A stretch of DNA of 64,000 nucleotides from Microbulbifer hainanensis. GTDB taxonomy: Bacteria > Pseudomonadota > Gammaproteobacteria > Pseudomonadales > Cellvibrionaceae. Made by a program: the position numbers and the translations under genes. Position 1 is the first letter of the stretch; each line of letters opens with the position of its first letter. Where the stretch lies: positions 62,001 to 126,000 of the forward strand of contig NZ_JACZCR010000033.1 of the NCBI RefSeq assembly GCF_014904735.1, given 5' to 3'. Below are positions 1 to 8,501 of this stretch, piece after piece. The notes beneath the pieces were generated by a model, which saw nothing but the letters and a program-made list of their open reading frames with translations, was not told the origin of the DNA and did not search any database.

Positions 1-303
1 CCTTAGCAAGGTTATACCAAGAGCGGCGGAGGTGGGCGCGGGATTATTGCGATCGCATATTGCGACATTGCAGACGTGGTTGATGGTGACCTCTGGCTGC
101 CTAAGTTGCCATTAATGCATATTTTTGTCGCTTGAGGCCTATTCTGCGCTGTCGGCCTGTATATGTGCGATGAGTGGTCTTATGTTTCCCGAAACAAGTG
201 TAGTAATCTCTACTACACACGAAAAAAAGCGTGATGCGGTCAACAAGGATTTTGTGACACAGTTATCACTTTTCCATTTGCCAGGCCGTGGGCCGATAGA
301 ACA
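1..303. other. Leader region upstream of the diguanylate cyclase gene
   Basis: No convincing gene lies in the first 303 bases; short open frames here have no ribosome binding site or family resemblance. The stretch holds the 5' region of the diguanylate cyclase gene, including one clear inverted repeat at 198-218 listed separately. The window edge may cut a preceding gene, but nothing at positions 1-120 reads as the end of a recognisable protein. Confidence 0.5.
198..218. promoter_or_regulatory. Perfect 8-bp inverted repeat, possible operator
   Basis: GTGTAGTA at 198-205 and TACTACAC at 211-218 are exact reverse complements separated by ATCTC. The repeat sits 86 bases before the diguanylate cyclase start. 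Its size and symmetry suit a dimeric regulator site. There is no T-run, so a terminator is less likely. No regulator can be named from sequence alone. Confidence 0.4.
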
Positions 304-2169
304 ATGACAAGAACAAGATTCCGCACCGGTCCCTGGGGTATCCCGGCTTTAAATGTCGCTAAATTTCTGACAGCACTGCTGTTGATCTGTGCCGGTAGCG
401 CCTCTGCCGCCGCGCCGATCCAGATCGGCCCTGACGAGGACGGAGACCTGTACACCGGGCAGGCAGAAGTCTGGCACGAGGAAGGGGATCGTAAATCGCT
501 GGAGGAGGCACTTAGTGCTTTAGCGGTTGGTGACTTCCGGCCACTGCCGGGCGCGGGTTCTACTGGACTGAAAAAAGGGGCTTTCTGGTCGCATTTTTCG
601 TTGCACAATCCCACCGACCAAGCCGTTGAGCTCAATATCGAGTACGTTGACCATCAGCTGATCGAGCTGACCGCGTTTCGACGTGACGCCGCCGCTGCAG
701 ACAGCGATTACCGGAAGCTCGCGGATATGTCGATGCAGGCGCCGTTTGACGAGCGCCTGGTACCGAGCAACCGCTTTGTTTTTCCGCTGACTCTGCAACC
801 GGGGCAAACCCAGGAGTTGCTGGTCCGGCTCAGTTCGAACGAAATTGGCTACGTGTACCCCAGTATGCGTATCTGGAGCCCGAAAAACCTGCGCATCAGT
901 CATACCCTGGAAACTGGGGTGGCGGCTTTCCTGTTCGGCGGCTTTTTCCTGATGTCGCTGTTTTCCCTGGTCGCGGCGATTTCCACCCGCAGTCGCACTT
1001 TCTACGCCTATTCGCTCTATTCCCTGACCAAGATTATTGCCTGGGCGACTATTTTGGGGTTCACCCATCAATACCTGATTCGCACAGGGTTCCGCTGGAG
1101 CTATATGTCCATGGCGGGCGCGGTCAGCATCCTCGCCGGGCTCAACTTTGCCCGTATTTTCCTGCATACACACCGCTACACCATCTGGCTGGATAAGCTC
1201 ATGCTGTTGATGCTGGCCAATGGGGCAGTGTTGTTTTTCAGCGCCCTGCTGGAAATCAAAGCGCTGGCGCTGCTGACGATTACGATCGCGCTGTTGCTGT
1301 ATCCGGTAGTGACGGTTATCGGAGTGGTGCGCTGGCGCCAGGGGTCGCGGGAAGCCGCCCTGTTCGCGGTGGCCTGGGGCCTGCTGGTGGCGAGCCTGTT
1401 TACCCAGGCGCTCCGGGACATGGGGTATGTGGAGCACCACTTGGTAAACTACTACTTGCCGGTGGTGGCTTCGTTTACCGAAATGTTGGCCATCATGGCC
1501 GCCGTGGGGGTGCGCATGCGCCGTTTGCGCCAGGAAAAGCAGCAGGCGGAACAGCAACACCGGGAGCATCTGGAAAACTCCAAGGCCGAGCTGGAAGAAT
1601 TGGTGCATGAGCGCACCCGAGAGTTGGAGCGGGCCAAGCAGCAGGCCGAACTCGAAGCGCGCACGGATCCACTCACCGGTATCCGCAATCGACGTAGTTT
1701 CATTGCCGATGCCGATGAGCGTATCAAATTTGTCCGGCGCAAGGGGCAGCCATTCAGCCTGTTGATGTTTGATATCGATCACTTCAAGACGATCAATGAC
1801 AATCATGGCCACAGTGTGGGTGACGAAGCCCTGTGCAGCTTCGCTCGGACCATTCTCAGCAAGATTCGCGAAACCGATATCTTCGGCCGTATTGGTGGTG
1901 AGGAGTTTGGCCTGCTGATAACGGAGGAGCGGGTCAATACCCTGCACACGGCGGAAAGGCTGCGCGACGATATTGCCAAAGCTTCACTTTCCACGCCGTC
2001 CGGTGAGCTGTGCTTTACCTCGAGCATCGGTATTGCTCACGGCGGCAGTAATTGCACCCTGGAAGAGTTGATGCAAAAAGCCGACTGCGCGCTCTACGAG
2101 GCAAAAAAACGCGGGCGGGATTTTGTCGTGGCCTACGACGAAGAGCAGTTTGAGCCGGCGCCGGGTTAA
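304..2169 (+). CDS. 7TM-DISM diguanylate cyclase (GGDEF)
   Basis: Membrane sensor that makes cyclic di-GMP from two GTP. The order is: N-terminal signal/membrane segment (about residues 18-35), periplasmic 7TMR-DISMED2-type sensor region (about 50-190), seven-helix 7TMR-DISM membrane unit (about 200-400), a charged coiled coil (about 405-455), and a GGDEF domain from DPLTGIRNRRSF near residue 454 onward. The active-site loop is GGEEF (about 531-535). Five residues before it lies RETD, an intact RxxD inhibitory site, so product feedback is expected. The 621-residue length fits this architecture. The DISM sensor family is linked to carbohydrate-type or surface ligands, but the ligand is unknown. 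The start at 304 has only a weak ribosome binding site. A YbjQ gene converges from downstream. Confidence 0.93.
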   Translation: MTRTRFRTGPWGIPALNVAKFLTALLLICAGSASAAAPIQIGPDEDGDLYTGQAEVWHEEGDRKSLEEALSALAVGDFRPLPGAGSTGLKKGAFWSHFSLHNPTDQAVELNIEYVDHQLIELTAFRRDAAAADSDYRKLADMSMQAPFDERLVPSNRFVFPLTLQPGQTQELLVRLSSNEIGYVYPSMRIWSPKNLRISHTLETGVAAFLFGGFFLMSLFSLVAAISTRSRTFYAYSLYSLTKIIAWATILGFTHQYLIRTGFRWSYMSMAGAVSILAGLNFARIFLHTHRYTIWLDKLMLLMLANGAVLFFSALLEIKALALLTITIALLLYPVVTVIGVVRWRQGSREAALFAVAWGLLVASLFTQALRDMGYVEHHLVNYYLPVVASFTEMLAIMAAVGVRMRRLRQEKQQAEQQHREHLENSKAELEELVHERTRELERAKQQAELEARTDPLTGIRNRRSFIADADERIKFVRRKGQPFSLLMFDIDHFKTINDNHGHSVGDEALCSFARTILSKIRETDIFGRIGGEEFGLLITEERVNTLHTAERLRDDIAKASLSTPSGELCFTSSIGIAHGGSNCTLEELMQKADCALYEAKKRGRDFVVAYDEEQFEPAPG

Positions 2170-2195
2170 CCCCGGCACTGCCGTACAGGCGGTTA

Positions 2196-2516
2196 TCAGC
2201 GGAACCTGACGGCGGTGCCGCTGACACTGACCATCATCATCGCGCCCTGGGCGCCGACCACTTCGTAATCGATATCGATACCGAGAATGCCGTTTGCGCC
2301 CAGCTTGCGCGCCTCCGCTTCCATATCCTTGAAGGCAATCTGGCGCGCATGGGCCATTTCCTTTTCATAGGCACCGGAACGGCCGCCAACGATATCGCGG
2401 ATTGAGCCGAACAGGTCCTTGAATACGTTGGCACCGAGTATGGCCTCGCCGACCACGACTCCGAGATAATCTTTAACTTCCCTGCCATCGACGACGGAGG
2501 TTGTGGTCTTCAGCAT
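2196..2516 (-). CDS. YbjQ/UPF0145 family protein
   Basis: A 106-residue protein matching the YbjQ (DUF74) family along its full length. Typical features are the N-terminal TTT-rich strand, the glycine-rich [16 protein letters not shown] segment (about residues 19-34), the helix with [17 protein letters not shown] (about 62-78), and the terminal strand ending in GTAVRFR. The family forms ring-shaped oligomers and has been described as a putative heavy-metal-binding domain, but its cellular role is not settled. It has no signal peptide and is probably cytoplasmic. It converges with the diguanylate cyclase gene, 26 bases away. Confidence 0.9.
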   Translation of the reverse strand: MLKTTTSVVDGREVKDYLGVVVGEAILGANVFKDLFGSIRDIVGGRSGAYEKEMAHARQIAFKDMEAEARKLGANGILGIDIDYEVVGAQGAMMMVSVSGTAVRFR

Positions 2517-2594
2517 CTGTGAGCTCCAGGCATGTCCATGAATGCACTCCGAAGCCTGCCACAGGGACTACGCCCATAACAGGGCTGGCGTGCG

Positions 2595-3719
2595 TCAGCT
2601 GTGTTCGTTGTTAGCGTCAGCGACTACCTGTCGCGACGGAAGGCTTCGGTTATCGATGAAAGCGCGGACTTTATCCGGGTGATCGGTAAAGACACCATCT
2701 ACGCCAATTTTTCCAATAAACAACCGCAGCAGGTTTTCGAAACTACCGACGGCCGGAGGTATCTGTTGTGGATCGGCGCGGAACGTGTAGGGATGTACGG
2801 CGAGGTGGTTTGCGTGCGCCTGCCGCACGAAGCTGGTTATAGCCAGCTTGCCGTCTTTGAACCCCGCAAGCATGGTGGCAGCGGGGCCGACCCCGTCAGC
2901 ATAGGTCGCTATTTTTTTCAGTCCGGTCGGTGTCTGCATCCAGTCGTAATCGTAGTTCTGCAGCTGGCCGTCGACTTCCACCATTTTCTCGCCCCATTCG
3001 GTTTCGGCGATAAGCTGGATCAGCGGCAGGTCCATGTGCAATTGCGGCATTAGCTTCGATTTGATACGTTGCAGCTCTTCAGCGTCGAAACACTGCAGAT
3101 AGATTTTCTGTTTGCGGCTGTGGTAACCGTATTGTTTCAATACCGATAGTGTCGTCGCGGCGATATCGCGGCCTTCGCGATAGTGAAACCAGGGCTGTTT
3201 AATTTCCGGGTAAATACCGACATCGTAACCGAGCGTGTGGTTCAACCCCTGTATCAACTCCAGTTCTTCTTCGAAGGTGGAGAGCTGGAAGCTGGATTTC
3301 CCCAGGGGAAACCGGTTCGGATACTTCGCTGTGACACTGTCCCCGCTGCGTACAAAGGCCTCACTGACATGCAGGCGTTTCAGCTCTGCCAGGGTAAAGT
3401 CGATGGCGTAGTAGCGGCCGTCTTCACGGGCCCGATCCGGATACGTTTCTGCGACATCCGTGGTGTCATCCAGATAAATGTCGTGCATCACCATCAGGTG
3501 ATTGTCCTTGCTCAGCACCAGATCCTGCTCAATATAGTCCGGGCGCATGGCGTAGGCGAGTGCCTTGGCTTCCAGCGTGTGTTCGGGCAGGTAGCCGGAG
3601 GCACCGCGGTGGGCGATCACCAGCGGCCGTTGCTGCGGGAGCAACGACTCTGCGGCCTGTGAAAAGGTGGCCAGCAATACAGTGAAGATAATGTTTATGC
3701 GGACTAAGGTCTGCGCCAT
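2595..3719 (-). CDS. glpQ: Periplasmic glycerophosphodiester phosphodiesterase
   Basis: Hydrolyses glycerophosphodiesters, released from phospholipids, to glycerol-3-phosphate and an alcohol. The first 23 residues form a signal peptide, so the enzyme is exported. The GDPD signature is clear: HRGASGYLPEHT starts at His37, followed by EQD (64-66) and the second catalytic His79 in MVMHD. At 374 residues it matches the periplasmic GlpQ type rather than the shorter cytoplasmic UgpQ type. The YPDRAREDGRYYAIDFT segment after the active site is also typical of GlpQ. No glycerol-3-phosphate transporter is adjacent, so it probably acts alone in phosphate or glycerol scavenging. Confidence 0.92.
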   Translation of the reverse strand: MAQTLVRINIIFTVLLATFSQAAESLLPQQRPLVIAHRGASGYLPEHTLEAKALAYAMRPDYIEQDLVLSKDNHLMVMHDIYLDDTTDVAETYPDRAREDGRYYAIDFTLAELKRLHVSEAFVRSGDSVTAKYPNRFPLGKSSFQLSTFEEELELIQGLNHTLGYDVGIYPEIKQPWFHYREGRDIAATTLSVLKQYGYHSRKQKIYLQCFDAEELQRIKSKLMPQLHMDLPLIQLIAETEWGEKMVEVDGQLQNYDYDWMQTPTGLKKIATYADGVGPAATMLAGFKDGKLAITSFVRQAHANHLAVHPYTFRADPQQIPPAVGSFENLLRLFIGKIGVDGVFTDHPDKVRAFIDNRSLPSRQVVADANNEHS

Positions 3720-3815
3720 GGCTAACTGCTCGATGTCGGATTTATTGTTGTTTTACGCAAAGACTGTGACAGCCGTATATCAGTAAGGTGACAACAGCGG
3801 TGTTCAATAGGCAGC

Positions 3816-3847
3816 GGCATCGCCACCGCCGGGCCGGTAGCGATGCC
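3816..3847 (-). terminator. Hairpin downstream of the acyl-CoA ligase gene
   Basis: GGCATCGC at 3816-3823 pairs with GCGATGCC at 3840-3847. Inside this, ACCG (825-828 of the same line) pairs with CGGT (835-838) after one mismatch, giving a long GC-rich stem. It lies 13 bases past the stop of the minus-strand ligase gene. There is no T-run on the minus strand, so it is either a weak terminator or an mRNA-stabilising hairpin. Confidence 0.5.
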
Positions 3848-3859
3848 GATCGGCGTCGT

Positions 3860-5494
3860 TTATGCCGGTGTCTCTTCCGGCCAGCGGTATTCGGCCAGTT
3901 GCTGGCGCAGATCCTTTTTACTGATCTTCCCGGTCGCTGTGTGGGGGAGTTCCTCCACCAGGATACAGTCGTCCGGAATCCACCACTTGGCCACATGGCC
4001 TTCGAACGCCCGGATTATGGCCCGGGTATCCAGAGCGGCGCCCGGTGCTGCTACGACGACCAGCAGGGGGCGTTCGGCCCAGCGCTCGTGGCTGACCCCG
4101 ATGACCGCGGCTTCGGCGATACCTTCCTGGGTCATGGCAAAGTTTTCCAGTTCAATGGAGGAAATCCACTCGCCGCCGGATTTGATGACGTCTTTGGTGC
4201 GGTCCGTTATCCCCAGGTAACCCTGTGGATCGATGGTGGCGACATCGCCGGTATCGAACCAGCCGTCGCTGGTGAGCGCGGACTCTTCCGCCTTGAAGTA
4301 GCGTTCGCAGATCCAGGGGCCGCGCACCTGCAGTGCGCCAAATGCCTGGCCGTCGTGGGGTGGGGGCTGGCCCTGCTCATCGACAATCCGCATCTCCACG
4401 CCGAACGCGGCGCGTCCCTGCTTTAGGCGTCGCGCGCGAGCTTCTTCCGCCGGCAGGTCTGCCGGGACGCGGGCGTTATAGGTCCCCAGCGGGCTCATCT
4501 CCGTCATGCCCCAGGCATGGTGGGTATAGACGCCGTGCTTCTGTTCGAACTCCTCCATCACGCTCCAGGGACACGCAGAGCCGCCAACGACCACGCGGTT
4601 GAGGCTCGGTACGGTTTGATCATGTTCACGCAGGTGTTTGAGCAACGCGAGCCACACGGTGGGCACGCCGGCGGCGATGGTGACACCCTCCTCGCGAATC
4701 AGATTGCTCAGGGTTTCCCCGCATCCCATCTTGGGGCCGGGAAAGACCAGTTTGGCGCCCACGGCGGGAACCGCATAGGGCACTGCCCAGGCGTTGACGT
4801 GAAACATCGGCACCACCGGCAACACGGCTTCATCCTGTTGCAGGGCAAAAACGTCAGGCATCAGCACCCCGTATGTGTGCAGCACCATGGCGCGGTGAGA
4901 ATAGAGGACGCCCTTGGGGTTGCCGGTCGTCCCGGAGGTGTAGCAGAGTGCTGCGGCGGTGCCCTCATCCAGTAGCGGCCAGTCGAAATTTTCCGGCTCC
5001 AGTGCGAGCAATTCCTCGTAACAGTGCGCGTTGGGCAGGTCGGTTACCGGCATATGGTCGCTATCGGTCAGCACGACATAACCCTTAACCGTGGTCAACT
5101 GGTCCGCCAGCGCCTCCAGTAGTGGCACGAACATCGGATCGATGAACAGCCAGCGATCCTCTGCATGATTGATGATGTAGGCAATCTGCTCCGGAAATAG
5201 CCGCGGGTTGATGGTGTGGCACACGAGTCCGCTACAGGAGGTCGCATAGTAGAGTTCGAAATGGCGGTAGTCGTTCCAGGCCAGGGTGGCGATACGGTCG
5301 CCGGGCTCCGCCCCGAGTTTCTGCAGCGCGTTGGCCAGCTGCGCAGTGCGCGCGAAAGCCTCGCGGTAGCGGTAGCGGTGCCTGGGATTGTCGGCGGTTA
5401 CCGAAATGATCTCGCTATTGGGGAAGTTGGCGTTCGCGTGACGCATCACTTCGGTGAGGGTGAGTTGGGATTGCATCATCATGCCTAGCATCAT
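3860..5494 (-). CDS. Fatty-acyl-CoA synthetase (AMP-binding)
   Basis: Activates a fatty acid with ATP and CoA through an acyl-adenylate. The P-loop-like motif YTSGTTGNPKG is at about 185-195. WGMTEMSPLGT (about 328-338) gives the acyl-adenylate motif. The hinge/adenylate-binding segment SDGWFDTGD and the C-terminal catalytic lysine in TATGKISKKDLR are all present. The 544-residue length and the GLVCHTINPRLF region resemble AlkK-type medium-chain or long-chain acyl-CoA ligases. It has no signal peptide. ATG codons at residues 1, 2, 5, 6 and 7 leave the exact start open; the AAGGAG just upstream favours residue 1 or 2. It seems to be a single-gene unit. Confidence 0.9.
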   Translation of the reverse strand: MMLGMMMQSQLTLTEVMRHANANFPNSEIISVTADNPRHRYRYREAFARTAQLANALQKLGAEPGDRIATLAWNDYRHFELYYATSCSGLVCHTINPRLFPEQIAYIINHAEDRWLFIDPMFVPLLEALADQLTTVKGYVVLTDSDHMPVTDLPNAHCYEELLALEPENFDWPLLDEGTAAALCYTSGTTGNPKGVLYSHRAMVLHTYGVLMPDVFALQQDEAVLPVVPMFHVNAWAVPYAVPAVGAKLVFPGPKMGCGETLSNLIREEGVTIAAGVPTVWLALLKHLREHDQTVPSLNRVVVGGSACPWSVMEEFEQKHGVYTHHAWGMTEMSPLGTYNARVPADLPAEEARARRLKQGRAAFGVEMRIVDEQGQPPPHDGQAFGALQVRGPWICERYFKAEESALTSDGWFDTGDVATIDPQGYLGITDRTKDVIKSGGEWISSIELENFAMTQEGIAEAAVIGVSHERWAERPLLVVVAAPGAALDTRAIIRAFEGHVAKWWIPDDCILVEELPHTATGKISKKDLRQQLAEYRWPEETPA

Positions 5495-5592
5495 CTGCTC
5501 CTTGACTGTCGTTATTGTTTTACTGTTTTTATGGTCCTGTTTACAGGCATGTCGCCGCCGCAGCGACGACCAGACCGCTCACGAGTGCTGGT

Positions 5593-5607
5593 GCAATGTG
5601 ACATTGC
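5593..5607. promoter_or_regulatory. 15-bp palindrome upstream of the acyl-CoA ligase gene
   Basis: GCAATGT, a central G and ACATTGC form an exact palindrome about 100 bases before the acyl-CoA ligase start and 36 bases past the M48 protease stop. There is no T-run on the minus strand after it. It could be an operator for the ligase gene or a short hairpin after the protease gene. It does not fit the FadR or PsrA consensus sites that I know. Confidence 0.35.
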
Positions 5608-5642
5608 GGTGACTGGAACTGCCGTTCGCAGTCGCCGCCAGA

Positions 5643-7097
5643 TCACTGAATGATTTTGATCCACTCCCCGGGCTTGGGTTCGCCGCGGGGGTAGTAGCCG
5701 TTCAGCAGGCGCAGCTGTTCCTCGGCATAGTTGCCGATATTCATGTGACGAGCAAGCGCCGCAAAAGTGGTCTTTTCGTTGGCGCGCACATAGCGCACAT
5801 GCTTTATGTCCGGCTGCACCACATCAGTTTTGCGCAGCGGGCGGAAGCTCCGAATGCTGGTCAGGAAAAGATTGTCGTAATCTTCGCGGGCCTTCTTGTC
5901 CTTGCCGGAATCTCCGTTGATTTTTCCTTCAAGAAAATACTCCCGGCTGCCGTAATAAATTACAGCAACCCGGTCGGGTTCACTGTCACTCTTTTCCGGC
6001 AGCTTGCCGGTATAGCCGGTCAGCCGGTATTGATTCAGCGCCTCATCCTGCTCAAGAGCGTGCACTTTGTAGACTTCCCGCAGCGTCATATCTGCGGGCT
6101 GGTTATTCTCGCGCTGGTCGACCTTGATGGTGATGGTGGCGGAGTTATCCGGCGCGGTCCCGACAATGGCTGAGCGTTGATTTTCCACTTTCCAGCCGTC
6201 CGGGAAGAGCAGAGAGAATCCCAGACGCTTGTGGTTGTAGCGGTTTTTTTCCGCTTCCTGCGCATTCTCTCCATAAACCAGGCCGTCCGTTTTCTCGCGG
6301 TAATACTCCACCTTGGTGACTTTCTGGTTTTCAGGCAGCTTTCCGGCCGCTTCCACTACTTCCTGCAGGCGGATATCGTTGCGAGGGTGTGAGGAAAATA
6401 CACCGTGGTAGGTCTGCTGTTTCTTGCCCTCTACACGCGCACGGCGGCGGGAAAAGGTTTCCTGGTCCTTGAGCAGGCTGATGACATTGATCATTGCCTG
6501 GGGATCGTAACCGGCGTTGTACATGTACTGGGCACCGAACCGGTCAGCTTCCAGTTCCATCTCGCGGCCGTAACCCTTGACCGCCGCGGTACTCCACAGA
6601 TTGGTCACATCGCCGACCACACCGCTGCCCGTCACGAGTACGGACAGTACCGATGCCACACCGGCACCGGTCGCGGCGGTTTTCTGCCGCACGGCGTGGC
6701 GCGCGGTGATATGGCCAATTTCATGGGCCAGTACCGCGGCCATTTCCGCTTCCGAATGCAGATAGGTGAGCAGGCCGCGGTTGATGTAGACGTAGCCGCC
6801 GGGCAGGGCGAAGGCGTTGATGTCCTGGCTGTCGATGATGGTGAAATGGTACTTCAGGTTCGGCCTGTCGCTGGCTGCAGCGACTTTCTGACCGACAAAA
6901 TCCACATAGGCGGTCAGTACCGGGTCATTGTAAATCGGTGTGCTGTCCACCAGTTTCTGGTGCATTTCCTTACCGATCTCGATTTCCTTGTCTTCCGACA
7001 TCAACACCAGGTCCGGCCGGTTGGTGGCTGGATTAAAGGCGCAGCCAGCAGTGGCGGCGATCAGGACTCCGGCGAGAATCTTATTGAAATAGTGCAT
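5643..7097 (-). CDS. M48 metalloprotease lipoprotein with LysM-like tail
   Basis: Zinc protease of the periplasm or outer-membrane inner leaflet. A lipobox ends at Cys19 (AATAGC), predicting a lipoprotein. The zinc motif HEIGH is at 125-129, and the third ligand lies in MELEADRFG about 55 residues later, as in BepA/LoiP/YcaL-type M48 enzymes. After the protease domain comes a beta-rich region (about 285-420). The last 60 residues read as a LysM-like domain ending in GEWIKII. The protein is longer (484 residues) than BepA and lacks its clear TPR array. It is the last gene of the collinear block, 30 bases after the preceding lipoprotein gene, and would suit quality control of the envelope parts encoded there. 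Confidence 0.9.
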   Translation of the reverse strand: MHYFNKILAGVLIAATAGCAFNPATNRPDLVLMSEDKEIEIGKEMHQKLVDSTPIYNDPVLTAYVDFVGQKVAAASDRPNLKYHFTIIDSQDINAFALPGGYVYINRGLLTYLHSEAEMAAVLAHEIGHITARHAVRQKTAATGAGVASVLSVLVTGSGVVGDVTNLWSTAAVKGYGREMELEADRFGAQYMYNAGYDPQAMINVISLLKDQETFSRRRARVEGKKQQTYHGVFSSHPRNDIRLQEVVEAAGKLPENQKVTKVEYYREKTDGLVYGENAQEAEKNRYNHKRLGFSLLFPDGWKVENQRSAIVGTAPDNSATITIKVDQRENNQPADMTLREVYKVHALEQDEALNQYRLTGYTGKLPEKSDSEPDRVAVIYYGSREYFLEGKINGDSGKDKKAREDYDNLFLTSIRSFRPLRKTDVVQPDIKHVRYVRANEKTTFAALARHMNIGNYAEEQLRLLNGYYPRGEPKPGEWIKIIQ

Positions 7098-7127
7098 CGC
7101 GTTTGCCTCCCTCGTTCAGTACGTCCG

Positions 7128-7793
7128 TCAGGAATTGTTATTTGCCTGGTTCGGCAACAGGAACTGCTGCAGCTGCGCTGCCATTCCCTTGCAGGCATTG
7201 GTCTGTACCCGGGCGATCAGCGGGATCGGTATCACGATTGCCGGCATATATGATGTGCCTTTGGCGTCTGCGCTCAATTTACCGGAAAGCTCCCTGTCGC
7301 GAAAATCCCAGACGGAGGCCTCGTAGTCCGATTCGTTATCCCAGGTTCCGAAACCGAAACAGCCGGCGCCGGCGGTACCGATGGAGCAACCGATAGAGCC
7401 GGCGCTGGAGGTGGTCTCCGTGGAGCCGTCGATCCAAACGATATATTTCACGCCAAAAGCCTCGAGTCGCTCGCGGACTTCCGGCACCGCCATCAGGTGG
7501 TCAAGGGATTTCAGGTGCAGCGGTGCTGTGCGAGGCTCGAACCACGGATACATGGCGTCAACAAACTGCTGCTCGGGAATCACCTTGACCCCGAGCGCCG
7601 GATTATTGAGCTTGTTGCCGACGCATTCGATCAGATCTGGCTCGGTTTCGTAATCACTCGAGTGCCGTCGTCCGAGAATGACCACGGAATCGCCTTTGGC
7701 CAGCTCGCCATTACTGCGCCGGTATTCGTCGATCACCACCGTCGTACAGCCATTCAGCAGTACCAGCGTCAATACAAATAGTGCTCTAACCAC
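7128..7793 (-). CDS. Predicted lipoprotein of unknown function
   Basis: A 221-residue exported protein with a lipobox ending at Cys16 (LLNGC). I do not recognise a domain. The visible pattern is an N-terminal alpha/beta segment with GDSVVILGRRHSSDYE, a central part with KYIVWIDGST, a glycine/cysteine-rich stretch (SIGCSIGTAGAGCFGFG), then a beta strand with ASVWDFRD. The overall layout resembles lipoproteins that gather around envelope complexes rather than enzymes. It is separated by 12 bases from the next lipoprotein gene and by 30 from the M48 protease gene, so the three are probably one transcript. Confidence 0.75.
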   Translation of the reverse strand: MVRALFVLTLVLLNGCTTVVIDEYRRSNGELAKGDSVVILGRRHSSDYETEPDLIECVGNKLNNPALGVKVIPEQQFVDAMYPWFEPRTAPLHLKSLDHLMAVPEVRERLEAFGVKYIVWIDGSTETTSSAGSIGCSIGTAGAGCFGFGTWDNESDYEASVWDFRDRELSGKLSADAKGTSYMPAIVIPIPLIARVQTNACKGMAAQLQQFLLPNQANNNS

Positions 7794-7805
7794 AACAACC
7801 TCCTG

Positions 7806-8477
7806 TTATTCCGTGGCAGTAGTGTCGGTCGGTACCGAAGTTTTCATCGATAGCGCCCGCTGCTTGTTGGCGAGCAATGCCTGCAGTTCCGGGACCTTGG
7901 CAAATCCGGTATACAGGGTGGCACCGGCGTCGCGCAGGGCGACATTAATTGCCTGGGCCAGGGCATCCTCGCGGGATTTCAGAAATGCCGTCGGCGTTTT
8001 GCCGTAGGCAGTGATGACCCAGTTGGCAATGGCATTGCCCTGCTGGTCGTAGGCGTGCATATCGTATTTGATCCACACTTCGAAAATGTTGACCCGGGTC
8101 TCCCGCGGCATGGTGAACTGCAGTTCGCGCACTTCCGGTACGATCACCAGTTCCACGTCTTTCGGCAGATTTTGTGGATAGCTGGCCAGTGGGATTGTCT
8201 CGGTAAACATGGAGCCGAGAACGGTTTCAAACAGGTTTTTCTGCGCCCGTCCCGTGTCGATTGTCCACTCATCGCGGTCTTCACTGTCTTCGTGGTAGCT
8301 GTACTTGCGGAAGTCCTCGCTCAGGTAAACACCGACGGTAAGCGGCATTTGGGTACCGACAGGCTGTGGATATTGCCCGTCGACGCGGACAGTATGCGCG
8401 CAGGCGGCGGCGAGTAATGTCGCCAGGATCAGGGTGATTTTCGCTACCTCAGAAAATCCTTTTTTCGGGAAAGCCAT
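7806..8477 (-). CDS. Predicted lipoprotein of unknown function
   Basis: A 223-residue exported protein with a lipobox ending at Cys26 (LLAAAC) after a basic N-terminus. The mature part has VRVDGQYPQPVGTQMPLTVGVYLSEDF, then FETVLGSMF, then a run of strands ending in YDMHAYDQQGNAIANWVITAYGK. This pattern resembles periplasmic-face lipoproteins that collect at membrane complexes (compare LptE- or CsgG-like folds), but I cannot assign it to a family. It follows the second VWA gene by 24 bases and precedes the next lipoprotein gene by 12. Confidence 0.75.
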   Translation of the reverse strand: MAFPKKGFSEVAKITLILATLLAAACAHTVRVDGQYPQPVGTQMPLTVGVYLSEDFRKYSYHEDSEDRDEWTIDTGRAQKNLFETVLGSMFTETIPLASYPQNLPKDVELVIVPEVRELQFTMPRETRVNIFEVWIKYDMHAYDQQGNAIANWVITAYGKTPTAFLKSREDALAQAINVALRDAGATLYTGFAKVPELQALLANKQRALSMKTSVPTDTTATE

Positions 8478-8501
8478 GGTTCACTCCTCGATCGCTGTGT
8501 A

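Noticed and set aside
520-1947. Minus-strand open frame of 475 codons
   Set aside because: Antisense to the diguanylate cyclase gene; its histidine- and glutamine-rich product is a typical antisense artefact.
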